The position numbers were made by a program, and so were the translations under genes. From Burkholderiaceae bacterium (GTDB taxonomy: Bacteria; Pseudomonadota; Gammaproteobacteria; Burkholderiales; Burkholderiaceae): a stretch of DNA of 64,000 bases. The notes beneath the pieces were generated by a model that saw only the letters and a list, made by a program, of their open reading frames with translations, was not told the DNA's origin and searched no databases. Below are positions 36,610 through 46,540 of the stretch, in pieces. The stretch spans positions 55,626-119,625 of the forward strand of contig CANJBQ010000004.1 in the NCBI GenBank assembly GCA_947472645.1. Reading direction: 5' to 3'. The stretch's first letter is position 1, and the number at the start of each line of letters is the position of its first letter.

Positions 36610-37239
36610 TTAAGCTTTTTTGTCGTCGCCAATTAAAATCTTGGTATCACTCAAATACATATGTGGTGGAACCTCTAAGTTATCTGGCGCTGGTTTGTTT
36701 TTAAATACTCGACCAGCCAGATCAAACGTAGAACCGTGGCAAGGGCATAAGAAACCACCTTGCCAATCTGATGGTAATGAAGGTTGTGCACCCATCTCAA
36801 ATTTGGCAGATGGAGAGCATCCTAAATGCGAACAGATTCCAACAACGACAAGATATTCTGGCTTGATGGAGCGAGCTTCATTGCGAGCGTATTCAGGCGT
36901 TAAATCACCCGGAGATCTTTGTGAGTTTGGATCGGCTAGGTTGCCATCATTTTTAGTTAAATTGGCGACTTGGTCTGGAGTACGACGCACAATCCAAACC
37001 GGCTTACCGCGCCACTCAATCGTGCGCATTTCTCCAGGCTGCATCCCTGTGATATCCATTTCCACCGGAGCTCCAGCTGCTTTAGCGCGCTCAGAAGGCG
37101 CGAATGTATTGACTAATGGAAGAACTAATGCTGTTCCACCAATACCACCCATAACAGAGGTAGCAATCATCCAGGTACGTCTTTCTTTATTCAGCTCTGT
37201 AGGAACAGGCTGTAAACTTGAATTTTGTTCAGCGCTCAT
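36610..37239 (-). CDS. petA: Rieske iron-sulfur subunit of the bc1 complex
   Basis: [2Fe-2S] protein of 209 residues that moves electrons from quinol to cytochrome c1. A Tat-like N-terminus (KERRTWMIATSVMGGIGG) and one membrane helix are followed by the cluster motifs CSHLGC and CPCHGS that give two Cys and two His ligands. The Tat translocase genes needed for its export lie at 51.6-53.2 kb. First gene of the operon. Confidence 0.96.
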   Translation of the reverse strand: MSAEQNSSLQPVPTELNKERRTWMIATSVMGGIGGTALVLPLVNTFAPSERAKAAGAPVEMDITGMQPGEMRTIEWRGKPVWIVRRTPDQVANLTKNDGNLADPNSQRSPGDLTPEYARNEARSIKPEYLVVVGICSHLGCSPSAKFEMGAQPSLPSDWQGGFLCPCHGSTFDLAGRVFKNKPAPDNLEVPPHMYLSDTKILIGDDKKA

Positions 37240-37274
37240 GAAGTTCTCGTTAAAATTAGTGTTTTCCCTGACAT

Positions 37275-37280
37275 ATTATA
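37275..37280 (-). promoter_or_regulatory. -10 element of petABC
   Basis: A perfect TATAAT on the minus strand, with an expected start near 37268 and a leader of about 29 bases to the petA ATG. The -35 (AATCTT at 17 bases) is poor. Confidence 0.45.
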
Positions 37281-37368
37281 GCCATTTTCACAATTATAAG
37301 ATTCTCTTGTGAAGATTCATATTCCTTGATTAAACTAAGCACATAATTAATTGTTTTAGAGGAAACTT

Positions 37369-37800
37369 ATGAGTATTTTAAGCGAATTTAAAGAATTTGC
37401 CATGAAAGGCAACGTCATGGATTTGGCGGTGGGCGTCATCATTGGCGGAGCTTTTGGCAAAATCGTCGATTCTTTGGTGGGCGACGTTATTATGCCGCTC
37501 ATTTCAGCAATCACGGGCGGGGGATTAGATTTTCATAATCATTTTATCGTCTTAGCAAATATCCCTGATGGAATTCCTAGAACTTTTGAAGCGCTTAAAA
37601 AGGCCGGGGTTCCTTTATTTGCTTATGGCAGCTTCATGACTGTTTTACTCAATTTTATTATTTTGGCTTTTGTGATATTTCAGTTAGTTAAGGTGATGAA
37701 TAAATTTCGACTTTCCGATGCTCAAGCGCCTGTAGAGCCACCGCCGACTCCAGAAGAGGTTGTACTTCTTCGCGAAATTAGAGATAGTCTAAAAAAATAA
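37369..37800 (+). CDS. mscL: Large-conductance mechanosensitive channel
   Basis: Homopentameric channel that opens under membrane tension on osmotic downshock. The 143-residue protein has the conserved start [38 protein letters not shown] (first helix, split here only by wording), a periplasmic loop, a second helix ([19 protein letters not shown]) and a C-terminal bundle ending in [11 protein letters not shown]. The ATG has GAGGAA upstream. Convergent with the NIF3 gene. Confidence 0.96.
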   Translation: MSILSEFKEFAMKGNVMDLAVGVIIGGAFGKIVDSLVGDVIMPLISAITGGGLDFHNHFIVLANIPDGIPRTFEALKKAGVPLFAYGSFMTVLLNFIILAFVIFQLVKVMNKFRLSDAQAPVEPPPTPEEVVLLREIRDSLKK

Positions 37801-37812
37801 GTTTAGCTAGGC

Positions 37813-38583
37813 TTAGACGGGATTAGGGATATCGATAAAACGATGCACAATCCCAAATTCTTTCGCTAAATGATCTCCTAAAGCTTGAACACCATAGCGC
37901 TCTGTTGCATGATGCCCTGCACTGATATAAGTGATCCCTAACTCCCTAGCTGCATGGGTGGTTTGTTCAGAAATCTCCCCACTGATGTAAACATCCGCAC
38001 CTAGGTCTGCGGCTAGTTCAATATAACCCTGCGCGCCCCCAGTACACCAGGCAATTTTTTTGATGGGACGATCTAAGTCACCAATTACTAAAGGTGTTCT
38101 CTGTAGTTTTTTTTCTAAAAAGTGTGTAAATTTTCCTAGAGTTGGTTTTTGATGACTTGTGTTCAGTTTTCCATACCAAACTAAGTTATTTTCTAAACTT
38201 TGCCCCTGAACATCGATCGCCAGTACTTTGGCTAGCTGATTATTGTTTCCTAATTGAGGATGCTGATCTAAGGGCAGATGATACGCAAATAGATTGATTT
38301 CATGGTTCATCAGTAGCTTTAGCCGAGTATGTAATTGGCCCACAATTCTAGAGTCATCATTTTTCCAAAACCAGCCATGGTGGACTAATATCGCGTCAGC
38401 TTGTTGCTCTATTGCTACTTCAATGAGTGCCAAAGAAGCAGTAACCCCTGTAATTAGGGTCTTGATGGCTGTTTTACCCTGCACCTGCAACCCGTTTGGA
38501 CAATAATCTTTAAAATGGTTAATCTCTAATATCCTATTAAGGTATTTTTCTAGAGTTTGTTGGTGTAAGAGTTTTGTTTTCAT
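37813..38583 (-). CDS. NIF3/YbgI family dinuclear metal-centre protein
   Basis: 256 residues, toroidal hexamer-forming family (PF01784) with a di-metal site; GTP cyclohydrolase-like activity has been proposed for some members but the physiological role is open. Visible metal-ligand and family phrases are [58 protein letters not shown] and [13 protein letters not shown]. Divergent from the protease gene with only 34 bases between starts. Confidence 0.93.
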   Translation of the reverse strand: MKTKLLHQQTLEKYLNRILEINHFKDYCPNGLQVQGKTAIKTLITGVTASLALIEVAIEQQADAILVHHGWFWKNDDSRIVGQLHTRLKLLMNHEINLFAYHLPLDQHPQLGNNNQLAKVLAIDVQGQSLENNLVWYGKLNTSHQKPTLGKFTHFLEKKLQRTPLVIGDLDRPIKKIAWCTGGAQGYIELAADLGADVYISGEISEQTTHAARELGITYISAGHHATERYGVQALGDHLAKEFGIVHRFIDIPNPV

Positions 38584-38617
38584 GATTGAAGTGTAATTTA
38601 AACCGAAGAGAATAAGT

Positions 38618-39850
38618 ATGATGGCAAAGCGTTTATGGCTACTTTTTGCACAAACAGTAACAGTGATTTTAGCTGGCTATTTCGTGATTTCGACGTTAAA
38701 GCCCAATTGGGTGGGGAGCGCTAACAAATTTCAGTCATTTACTGTGAAAGAATCCTTAGAGTCTAAAGAGATTGCTCCTGGTTCATATCATGAAGCGGTC
38801 AAAAAATCGATGCCCGCCATCGTTAATGTTTTTAGTAGTAAAAATGATAAGCCGAACACCCATGGGCCTAAAATAAATCCCCATGGGCCGAAATCAAAGC
38901 CAAAACAAAAACCCTCCCCGGATAATCAAGAAGAATGGTTTAACTTTTTCTTTGGCGACCCCAACGGACCCAATGGTCAAAATCCCGAAGACGATAGCCC
39001 AGAGTTTAGTTCAGGCTCAGGCGTGCTTGTTAGTAAAGAAGGTCTAATCCTCACCAATCATCATGTGATTGAAGGGGCCGACAAAATTGAGGTGGCCTTA
39101 GGAGATGGCAGAAAAACCATCGCCAAATTAATTGGCAGTGATCCAGATACCGATATCGCAGTTTTAAAAATTGATTTACAAGACCTTCCCGAACCCATTG
39201 TCCTTGGAAATCTATCTAATGTTCGCGTCGGTGATATCGTGCTTGCCATCGGCAATCCATTTGGCGTCGGTCAAACTGTGACCTCGGGAATTGTTTCTGC
39301 GTTAGGCCGAGATCATTTAGGAATAAACACGTTTGAGAACTTTATTCAAACTGACGCAGCGATTAATCCAGGCAATTCAGGTGGCGGTTTAGTCAATTCG
39401 CAAGGACAATTAATTGGAATTAACACAGCTATATTCTCCAAAAGTGGTGGCTCGATGGGAATAGGTTTTGCGATTCCGGTGAATCTGGCAAAACAAGTGA
39501 TGGAGTCGATTGTAGCGAGTGGCTCTGTAACACGTGGCTGGATTGGCGTTGAACCTCGCGATATTTCACCTGAAATGGTTGAGGCATTTAAATTACCAAA
39601 AGAGACGAAAGGAGTTCTCATTTCAGGGATTCTGAAAAATGGCCCTGCAGAGCTCGGCGGTGTAAAGCCTGGAGATATTCTAAAAGAAGTCAATGACAAA
39701 CCGATTGAGGATGTTCGAAGACTTTTAAATGTGGTTGCTTCATTAACTCCAGGCTCAAATGCAAAACTACTGGTTGATCGAAAAGGTCAAAGTATTGTTT
39801 TATCCGTCCAAATTGGTAAACGGCCACAACCCAAGGAAATCCGAAAATAA
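38618..39850 (+). CDS. Membrane-anchored trypsin-like periplasmic protease (DegS/AlgW/DegQ type)
   Basis: HtrA-family serine protease of 410 residues. One N-terminal membrane anchor (about 5-24), a Pro/Lys-rich low-complexity linker (about 80-110), the protease domain with catalytic His149, Asp179 and Ser254 (GNSGG), and a single PDZ domain (about 305-400). One PDZ plus an uncleaved-looking anchor is the DegS/AlgW layout rather than two-PDZ DegP. It may sense misfolded outer-membrane proteins for the sigma-E pathway. The true start may be the second ATG at 38621. Confidence 0.93.
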   Translation: MMAKRLWLLFAQTVTVILAGYFVISTLKPNWVGSANKFQSFTVKESLESKEIAPGSYHEAVKKSMPAIVNVFSSKNDKPNTHGPKINPHGPKSKPKQKPSPDNQEEWFNFFFGDPNGPNGQNPEDDSPEFSSGSGVLVSKEGLILTNHHVIEGADKIEVALGDGRKTIAKLIGSDPDTDIAVLKIDLQDLPEPIVLGNLSNVRVGDIVLAIGNPFGVGQTVTSGIVSALGRDHLGINTFENFIQTDAAINPGNSGGGLVNSQGQLIGINTAIFSKSGGSMGIGFAIPVNLAKQVMESIVASGSVTRGWIGVEPRDISPEMVEAFKLPKETKGVLISGILKNGPAELGGVKPGDILKEVNDKPIEDVRRLLNVVASLTPGSNAKLLVDRKGQSIVLSVQIGKRPQPKEIRK

Positions 39851-39882
39851 CGCTGATTAATGATCTAGCGAATCGAAGAACT

Positions 39883-39888
39883 TATAAT
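39883..39888 (+). promoter_or_regulatory. -10 element of bioAFD, leaderless position
   Basis: TATAAT with exactly six bases to the bioA ATG at 39895; no Shine-Dalgarno sequence. No BirA-like operator palindrome was recognised. Confidence 0.5.
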
Positions 39889-39894
39889 CCTTGA

Positions 39895-41217
39895 ATGGAC
39901 AATGATTGGACTGAGCGAAGTTTAAAAGCGGTATGGCATCCCTGTACGCAAATGAAAAGCCATGAGGAAGTACCTCTTTTAGCCCTCGCTAGAGGATCCG
40001 GAGCCTACCTCTATGACCATCAAGGGAAATCTTATTTAGATTCGATTAGTTCCTGGTGGACTAATCTATTTGGTCATGCCAACCCCAGCATCAATCAAGC
40101 GATCAAAGACCAGTTGGACACCTTAGAACATGTCATGCTTGCTGGCGTGACGCATGAACCCGTCATCGTATTATCTGAACGTCTCAGTACGCTTACCAAT
40201 CATCAGTTAGGACATGCCTTTTATGCTTCTGATGGAGCCTCTGCGGTGGAGATTGCTCTGAAGATGAGTTTTCATTATTGGCGAAATCATGGTAAATCAG
40301 AAAAAAATCAATTTATCTGTCTACAAAATAGTTACCACGGTGAAACATTAGGCGCTTTGTCGGTGACTGACATACCGATCTTTACAGATGCATATAGTGT
40401 GTTAACTCGGCAACCCATCATTGTTCCCTCTCCAGATTTTCGTCTTGCAAAACCTGGGCAGTCTGAAGATGAGCATACTTCGTATTGTTTACAAGAGTTA
40501 GAGCAATTACTTCAGTCTAATCAGGCTTTGATTGCTGCGATGATTATTGAACCTATGGTGCAATGTGCCACAGGTATGGCGATGTATTCTGCGCAATATC
40601 TAAAGGGTCTGCGTGCGTTGTGTGATCAATATCACATACATCTTATCGCAGATGAAATTGCTGTGGGATGTGGCCGAACCGGAAAATTCTTTGCCTGTGA
40701 ACATGCCAATATTTGGCCAGATCTGATGACGTTGTCTAAAGGTATTTCGGGTGGTTATCTACCGCTATCTGTAGTACTTTGTACCGATCATATTTACGAT
40801 GCCTTTTATGCGGATAGTTCACAAAAGGCTTTTTTACACTCTCACTCATTTGCGGGCAATCCGCTGGCCTGTCGAGCTGCTTTAGCAAGTTTAGATATCT
40901 ATAAGCAAGAACATTATTTATCAAAAAATTTGATTCTTGCTCAGCAGTTAAATAAAGCCTTTGAGTGGACATCTCAAGACCATCGTATCGAACATGTTCG
41001 ACAACTTGGAACCATTCTTGCTTTTGATGTGAAGAAAGATTTCATTGCTCAACGTTTTTCACAAATCTTTTTTTCCATTGGATTAGATAAAGGGCTTTTA
41101 ATCCGCCCTATCGGTAATACGGTTTATGTAATGCCGCCATATATTTTGAACGAAGAACAGACTCAGTTTTTAGGCGCTACAGTGCAAACTACGCTTGAGG
41201 CAACTTTAGCATCATGA
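39895..41217 (+). CDS. bioA: Adenosylmethionine-8-amino-7-oxononanoate aminotransferase
   Basis: PLP aminotransferase of biotin synthesis that converts KAPA to DAPA. The 440 residues include LKAVWHPCTQMKSHE at the N-terminus (a BioA hallmark), YLDSISSWWTNLFGHANPSIN, FYASDGASAVEIALKM, LIADEIAVGCGRTGKFFACE and the PLP lysine in LMTLSKGISGGYLPLS. The TGA overlaps the bioF ATG (ATGA), showing one operon. Confidence 0.97.
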   Translation: MDNDWTERSLKAVWHPCTQMKSHEEVPLLALARGSGAYLYDHQGKSYLDSISSWWTNLFGHANPSINQAIKDQLDTLEHVMLAGVTHEPVIVLSERLSTLTNHQLGHAFYASDGASAVEIALKMSFHYWRNHGKSEKNQFICLQNSYHGETLGALSVTDIPIFTDAYSVLTRQPIIVPSPDFRLAKPGQSEDEHTSYCLQELEQLLQSNQALIAAMIIEPMVQCATGMAMYSAQYLKGLRALCDQYHIHLIADEIAVGCGRTGKFFACEHANIWPDLMTLSKGISGGYLPLSVVLCTDHIYDAFYADSSQKAFLHSHSFAGNPLACRAALASLDIYKQEHYLSKNLILAQQLNKAFEWTSQDHRIEHVRQLGTILAFDVKKDFIAQRFSQIFFSIGLDKGLLIRPIGNTVYVMPPYILNEEQTQFLGATVQTTLEATLAS

Positions 41218-42419
41218 TCAGCCCATGGATTGACGCCCTCTCAACAGCCAATCAAGATTTAATGAATCAAGACCTCATTCGACATTTGAAAGTAAGGTCA
41301 ACTCCTAATGCTGCATTCATGACTTTCAATGGCCTCAACTTACTCTCTTTTAGTAGTAACGATTATTTAGGTTTAAGTAATCACCCGCACCTTATTCAAT
41401 CGTTGGCAGAGGGTGCTAAGTTATATGGTGTTGGAAGTGGTGCCAGTTCCTTAATTAGTGGGCACACGATTGCTCACCAATTATTAGAATATCATCTTGC
41501 TCAGACTCAATCAAAACATATTCCAGATACTGGCGCGTGTTTTATCAACTCTGGTTTTATGGCGAATATAGCTTTACTGACAGCATTGGCAAAGCTTAGT
41601 GAAGTATCGATTTATTCAGATTCGCTCAATCACGCCTCTTTGATAGATGGTATTCGTATGGCGAAGGTCCAATCGAATGCAAAAGTCTTTGTCTATCCAC
41701 ACGGTGATTTAAGTGCATTAAAAACATGTTTACAAGCTGACAAGTCCCTGTATAAACTGATTGTTACCGATGCCGTTTTTAGTATGGATGGTGATATTGC
41801 GGACTTAGCCTCTCTAACTGAGATGGCCGAGCAACATCAAGCACTTTTATATATTGATGATGCGCATGGATTTGGCGTATTTGGTAATCTTGGTCATGGA
41901 TTATTAGAGTACTTTGATATTTGCTCACCCAACATTATTTATATGGCTACCTTAGGAAAAGCCGTAGGCGTCTCAGGAGCCTTTATTGCTGCAAGTCAAT
42001 GTTGGATTGATTGGTTAATTCAAACATCGAGGCCAGTCATCTTCTCCACGGCCCCATCTCCAGCAATTTCTCACACCATTCTTAAAAGTCTCGAGTTGAT
42101 TGAATCAACTGAGGGAAAAGTACGCCGTGAACAGCTTCATACATTAATTCGTTATTGGAATACCCATGCGCAATTTAAACGCTGGATCAAATTTCCGTCC
42201 AAGTCGGCCATTCAACCATTGATGATCGGTAGCAATCATGATGTATTAAAGATATCAAAAGAACTTCAAGATACTGGTTACTGGGTACCGGCTATAAGGC
42301 CTCCGACTGTCCCTAAAGATCTGGCTAGGCTACGGATCAGTCTAAATGCTGAACATACCCTTGGGCATTTAGATGATTTACTTGAACAGCTTTTTAAAAT
42401 CGAAAGTGCGTGCCGATGA
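41214..42419 (+). CDS. bioF: 8-amino-7-oxononanoate synthase
   Basis: PLP enzyme that joins pimeloyl-ACP or -CoA with L-alanine to give KAPA. The 401-residue protein has SFSSNDYLGLSNHPHLIQS, GVGSGASSLISGHT, YIDDAHGFGVFGNLGHG and the PLP lysine in YMATLGKAVGVSGAFI. Both ends overlap the neighbouring bio genes by a few bases. Confidence 0.96.
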   Translation: MISPWIDALSTANQDLMNQDLIRHLKVRSTPNAAFMTFNGLNLLSFSSNDYLGLSNHPHLIQSLAEGAKLYGVGSGASSLISGHTIAHQLLEYHLAQTQSKHIPDTGACFINSGFMANIALLTALAKLSEVSIYSDSLNHASLIDGIRMAKVQSNAKVFVYPHGDLSALKTCLQADKSLYKLIVTDAVFSMDGDIADLASLTEMAEQHQALLYIDDAHGFGVFGNLGHGLLEYFDICSPNIIYMATLGKAVGVSGAFIAASQCWIDWLIQTSRPVIFSTAPSPAISHTILKSLELIESTEGKVRREQLHTLIRYWNTHAQFKRWIKFPSKSAIQPLMIGSNHDVLKISKELQDTGYWVPAIRPPTVPKDLARLRISLNAEHTLGHLDDLLEQLFKIESACR

Positions 42420-43138
42420 GCTTTAAGGGCTTTTTTATTACTGGTACAGATACCGAGGTTGGTAAAACTCTCGTCGCTGGGGCGATCATTTTGAAACTTC
42501 AATCGATGGGCATTAAAACAATTGGATTTAAACCTGTTGTTGCTGGTATGCGGCAAATCGATGGGAATATGGTCAACGAAGATGTTGAAACCCTTTTAAT
42601 GGTCAGCAGAGAAATAAGCCCAAACCTGATTGCCTCAGATATTTGCCCCTATTTTTTAAAAGACCCTGCAGCGCCGCATATAGTCGCTCTTCAATACGGG
42701 CTTGAACTGAGTCTTCATAAAATGATGGCGCATTATGATCGGTTGGCTGAAAAATCTGATGCCGTTATTGTTGAAGGGGCAGGTGGGTTTTTAGTTCCCA
42801 TCAATGAAGAGCTTACTTTAGGTGATTTTGCGCAACAATTAAATTTACCCGTCATTCTGGTCATTGATATTAAGTTAGGATGCATCAATCATGCTTTACT
42901 CACTGCTGAAGCAATTACTCGTCGTGGATTAGTCCTTCATGGTTGGGTTGCGAATTCTACTCAATTGGATCTAACATATACATCCGAGAATTTGAATACA
43001 TTGAGAAATATACTCAAAAAGCAATTTAATGCCGATTTTCTTGGGCATATCCCTCACATATCTGAAATATCAACTAATGGTATTTACACAATAGAAATAC
43101 TAACGATCACCACAAGTTATTTTCAATTATATGTCTAA
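42416..43138 (+). CDS. bioD: Dethiobiotin synthetase
   Basis: ATP-dependent ring closure of DAPA to dethiobiotin. The ATG at 42416 overlaps the bioF stop (ATGA) and gives 240 residues. The P-loop GFFITGTDTEVGKTLVAGA, GFKPVVAGM, VIVEGAGGFLVPINEE and GWVANST are typical. The C-terminal stretch after NGIY (about 16 residues) is unlike normal BioD tails and differs from the one encoded by a decayed bioD copy at 46541-46747. The next biotin gene, bioB, is not found downstream; accessory genes follow instead. Confidence 0.94.
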   Translation: MSFKGFFITGTDTEVGKTLVAGAIILKLQSMGIKTIGFKPVVAGMRQIDGNMVNEDVETLLMVSREISPNLIASDICPYFLKDPAAPHIVALQYGLELSLHKMMAHYDRLAEKSDAVIVEGAGGFLVPINEELTLGDFAQQLNLPVILVIDIKLGCINHALLTAEAITRRGLVLHGWVANSTQLDLTYTSENLNTLRNILKKQFNADFLGHIPHISEISTNGIYTIEILTITTSYFQLYV

Positions 43139-43276
43139 GTTTAGGAGCTGTATAAGATGAACCACAAGATGTGGCTAATAAATTTTAATGCTCCAAAAAT
43201 ACAAGCGTAATAAAAATTTAGTTCATTGTAATTTTTTAAAATTCACAATTTGCTACACTACAATGTGATTAAAACT

Positions 43277-43282
43277 TATAAT
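43277..43282 (+). promoter_or_regulatory. -10 element of the first TPR glycosyltransferase gene
   Basis: A perfect TATAAT, about 25 bases ahead of the ATG, inside the strongly AT-rich 43139-43307 gap. No good -35 is evident. Confidence 0.4.
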
Positions 43283-43307
43283 TTGTTTGCGCACTTAAAT
43301 CACACAT

Positions 43308-45659
43308 ATGCCCCAAATGCATCATAAAAATACATCCCTTATTGTATCTACTCCACGCCCACAAATACAAATGTTGGTTCAACAAGGCTTAGCTCTTCAT
43401 CAACAAGGTCACCTTGATCAAGCTAAAGCTATTTATGAGCAGATTTTAAAAATTCAACCTAAAAATTTTGATGCCTTACAACTACTTGGAACCTTATCAT
43501 TACAAATAAAAAATTACTCAAAAGCAATTGAATTTTTAACTAAGGCAATACAAATAAATTCAGGTCATGCCCCAACCTACAATAACCGTGGTATTGCCAT
43601 GATGGAAATTAAGCGTTTTGACGAAGCTCTTTTAAGTTATAAAAGCGCGATTAAGATTAACCCAATTTATCCAGAAGCCTTTTTCAACCGAGGCATTGCA
43701 TTGCAAGAATTAAAACGCTTAGATGAGGCATTGGTATGCTATAACAAGGCGATTAGTTTTAAACCAAATTATATGGAGGCCTACAGCAATCGCGGCAATG
43801 TGTTAAAAGACCTAAAACGATTTAATGAAGCCATTAAGGATTATGAAAAGGTTCTTGAAATTCAACCCTATTTTGCGCAGGCTTATTACAACAAAGGAAT
43901 TGCATTACACGGACTTCACCGATTTGATGAGGCTGTCCTCAGCTATAGCCAAGCGATTAATATCCTTCCGACTTATGAACCCGCGTTTAGAAATCGCGGC
44001 GTTGCACTACAAGAGCTCGAACGTTATGAGGATGCATTGGCAAACTATAATCAAGCTATCGCTGTAAAGCCTGATGAAGCAGAGGCCTATTACAACCGAG
44101 GTATTGTTTTATATGAACTGAAAAACTTAGATGGGGCTGTGCAAAGTTATGAGATAGCAATCTCGATCAACCCAAATCATGCAGATGCGTACTATAACCT
44201 CGGAAATACCCTCAGAGACATGGCGCTGCTCAATGATGCTAAAACATCTTATAAAAAAGCATTAACTATTAAACCGGATTTTGCTATGGCTCGTTGGGCC
44301 GAACCATTTTTATCGATTTGGCCACTTTTGCCCACAGTAGAAGATATTACAAAATCTCGAGAAACCTTCGCCCTTGAACTTCAAGAATTAGACGAATGGT
44401 TTATAGGTGACCGAATGCAACATGCCGAGACAATGATAGGCACTAGTCAGCCATTTTATTTAGCATATCAAGGGCAGAATAATAAAGAGCTATTATCCCA
44501 ATACGGGAAAATCACAAATCGTTTAATGCTTAATTGGCAACAGCATCATTATCCACATCCTCAAGAAACAGTGAAGTCAAATGTAATTAAAATTGGTATC
44601 GTTAGTGAACAAATTCGAAATCATTCTGTTTGGAATGCTATTACAAAAGGTATTGTATTAAATTTAGCGCCGGCACTTTTTGAAATACATATTTTTTATT
44701 TAGGCAATGTTAGCGATGAAGAAACAAAACTTGCTCAAGCCACAGCAAATACATTTACACATAATCTATCTACTTTATTTGAATGGACTAATGCGGTTCT
44801 ATTGAAGAATCTTGATGTGCTTATATATCCGGAAATAGGGATGCATCCACTAACGACGAAATTAGCTAATCTAAGGCTTGCGCCAATGCAAATGGCATCT
44901 TGGGGGCATCCCGAAACAACTGGTTTACCTACCATTGACTATTATTTATCTGCGGAATTATTTGAAACAGATGAATCACAAAACGCCTATTCAGAAAAAC
45001 TTATCAAATTACCAAATTTAGGCTGCCATTATTCTCCGCTAAAGGTTAGTGGGACGGATGTCAATTTACAGTCATTAGGCTTGAATCCGGATAGTCCTAT
45101 CTTGCTTTGTCCTGGGACATTATTTAAATACGCGCCTCAGTTTGATGATCTTTTAGTGAAACTAGGTAAAAAAATTGGTAAATGTCAATTCGTATTTTTT
45201 AGGCAACATCCCAAATGGGCCTCTATTCTTAGAGCACGATTAGAAGACTCCTTCAAGAAAGCCCATTTACGTGCGGATGACTACGTGGTGTTCATACCAT
45301 GGCTTAATATCGCTGATTTTTATGGGTTAATGCAAAAAGCAGATGTATTCCTTGATACGGCACCATTCTCAGGGTTTAATACAGCTATGCAAGCTATTGA
45401 TTGTGCCCTCCCGATTGTAACGAAAGAGGGACAATTTATGAGAGGGCGATTGGCTAGCGGCATTCTCAAACGAATCGCACTTCCCGAACTCGTCACCCAA
45501 ACTGATGATGAATATATATCTTTAGTGGCTCGATTAGTACAAGAAAAAAATTATTGTGATCAAATTCGCCAACAAATTATTGATTCCCGAAATATTTTAT
45601 ATAGCGATCTTCAGCCAATACGTACTTTAGAAGAATTTTTGATTAATCAATTACGATAA
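43308..45659 (+). CDS. TPR-repeat protein with GT41-like (O-GlcNAc transferase/HMW1C type) C-terminal half
   Basis: 783 residues. From about 20 to 335 there are roughly nine tetratricopeptide repeats of the 34-residue type (for example AFFNRGIALQELKRLDEAL, AYYNKGIALHGLHRFDEAV). From about 427 on, a GT-B-like domain resembles SPINDLY/OGT and HMW1C proteins (IKIGIVSEQIRNHSVWNAI, APMQMASWGHPETTGLPTIDYYLSAE, FVFFRQHPKW, ADVFLDTAPFSGFNTAMQAIDCALPIV). This suggests glycosylation of proteins or other acceptors in the cytoplasm; donor and acceptor are unknown. It is AT-rich and follows bioD where bioB might be expected. Confidence 0.83.
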   Translation: MPQMHHKNTSLIVSTPRPQIQMLVQQGLALHQQGHLDQAKAIYEQILKIQPKNFDALQLLGTLSLQIKNYSKAIEFLTKAIQINSGHAPTYNNRGIAMMEIKRFDEALLSYKSAIKINPIYPEAFFNRGIALQELKRLDEALVCYNKAISFKPNYMEAYSNRGNVLKDLKRFNEAIKDYEKVLEIQPYFAQAYYNKGIALHGLHRFDEAVLSYSQAINILPTYEPAFRNRGVALQELERYEDALANYNQAIAVKPDEAEAYYNRGIVLYELKNLDGAVQSYEIAISINPNHADAYYNLGNTLRDMALLNDAKTSYKKALTIKPDFAMARWAEPFLSIWPLLPTVEDITKSRETFALELQELDEWFIGDRMQHAETMIGTSQPFYLAYQGQNNKELLSQYGKITNRLMLNWQQHHYPHPQETVKSNVIKIGIVSEQIRNHSVWNAITKGIVLNLAPALFEIHIFYLGNVSDEETKLAQATANTFTHNLSTLFEWTNAVLLKNLDVLIYPEIGMHPLTTKLANLRLAPMQMASWGHPETTGLPTIDYYLSAELFETDESQNAYSEKLIKLPNLGCHYSPLKVSGTDVNLQSLGLNPDSPILLCPGTLFKYAPQFDDLLVKLGKKIGKCQFVFFRQHPKWASILRARLEDSFKKAHLRADDYVVFIPWLNIADFYGLMQKADVFLDTAPFSGFNTAMQAIDCALPIVTKEGQFMRGRLASGILKRIALPELVTQTDDEYISLVARLVQEKNYCDQIRQQIIDSRNILYSDLQPIRTLEEFLINQLR

Positions 45660-45695
45660 TGATTAACTAAAAATCGGTGCGTATTAGGATTTATA

Positions 45696-46451
45696 TTAAT
45701 TGTTATACAGCACATAAGGGGCCGACATAATTTCTAAAACTTCGTCAGTATTAAGAGCCATAACGCAAGAATGCTGATATGGTCTAACCCGACGAGTACT
45801 TAAGTCCGCTTGATGTTTTTCATAAAGTCGTTGCGCATACATTCTCCATACTTCTTCAAATTTCCCTTGCGATTCATGTAAAACCGGTATATCAGTGGCC
45901 ACTCCCAAACGATAACCTGCCTTATAAACAGAAAAAGAAAAATCAATGTCGTAACAATGAAATCCATCAAAGGTTTTTGCATCAAAACGTACCTTTTCTA
46001 ACACCTCTTTTCTAAAAACCATAAATAAACCATCTACAGCTTGAATATTAGGTATCACTCTTAACGGCGTACCAAAAATAAGAACTCGATATGGTTCGCC
46101 ATTCGAATTTAACTCGGCCACCTGTCCAAATGTATTGGGGGGTCCAGCCTGGGCCCAAGCTGGACCAATCAATTTTGTTGTGCCGGCTAAGCCTATAAAG
46201 TCGAAAGAGTTTAAATGAGCCTTAATTGTTTTTAGCCAATTAGTCGGTGACAAAAACTTAATATCATCATGGGACAATACAATAATATCGCCTTTGGCAA
46301 GATTAAGTCCTCTATTGTAGGCCTCAGCTAAAGACAAGGCATCGCGAATGACAATAATTTCATGCGGCTCATCTCCCATCATTTCTGAATATTGACGCTT
46401 AATTTTATCGGTTTTAATTTGATTAATACTGCAAAATATGATTGAAATCAT
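45696..46451 (-). CDS. Family 2-like glycosyltransferase (StrF-type domain)
   Basis: 251 residues with a GT-A fold resembling PF13712 proteins. Visible pieces: N-terminal MISIIFCSINQIK, nucleotide-sugar region EAYNRGLNLAKGDIIVLSHDDIKFL with the DD metal motif, the acceptor region VDGLFMVFRKEVLEKVRFDAKTFDGFHCYDIDFSFSVYKAGY, and VLHESQGKFEE. Probably adds sugar to an acceptor made or used by the TPR transferases on either side; specificity unknown. It is convergent with the first TPR gene (36 bases apart). Confidence 0.83.
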   Translation of the reverse strand: MISIIFCSINQIKTDKIKRQYSEMMGDEPHEIIVIRDALSLAEAYNRGLNLAKGDIIVLSHDDIKFLSPTNWLKTIKAHLNSFDFIGLAGTTKLIGPAWAQAGPPNTFGQVAELNSNGEPYRVLIFGTPLRVIPNIQAVDGLFMVFRKEVLEKVRFDAKTFDGFHCYDIDFSFSVYKAGYRLGVATDIPVLHESQGKFEEVWRMYAQRLYEKHQADLSTRRVRPYQHSCVMALNTDEVLEIMSAPYVLYNN

Positions 46452-46540
46452 GGAAAGTTATCCTGGGGTATTAGAACTTGAATTTATATGAATATTATAT
46501 CTAAGGCCTATTGCTAACAAATTTCAACCTTCTGAAATTC

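Noticed and set aside
36620..37312. A 230-codon open frame on the plus strand
   Set aside because: Antisense to the Rieske gene petA with Pro/Ser/Arg-rich shadow composition and no ribosome site.
43240..43270. CRP-type site ahead of the first TPR gene
   Set aside because: TCACA and TGTGA occur but in the reverse order and wrong spacing for a CRP box.
43139..43307. Insertion-sequence ends or direct repeats flanking the TPR/glycosyltransferase cassette
   Set aside because: No transposase, terminal inverted repeats or target-site duplications were seen; the only repeat relation found is the bioD 3' copy.
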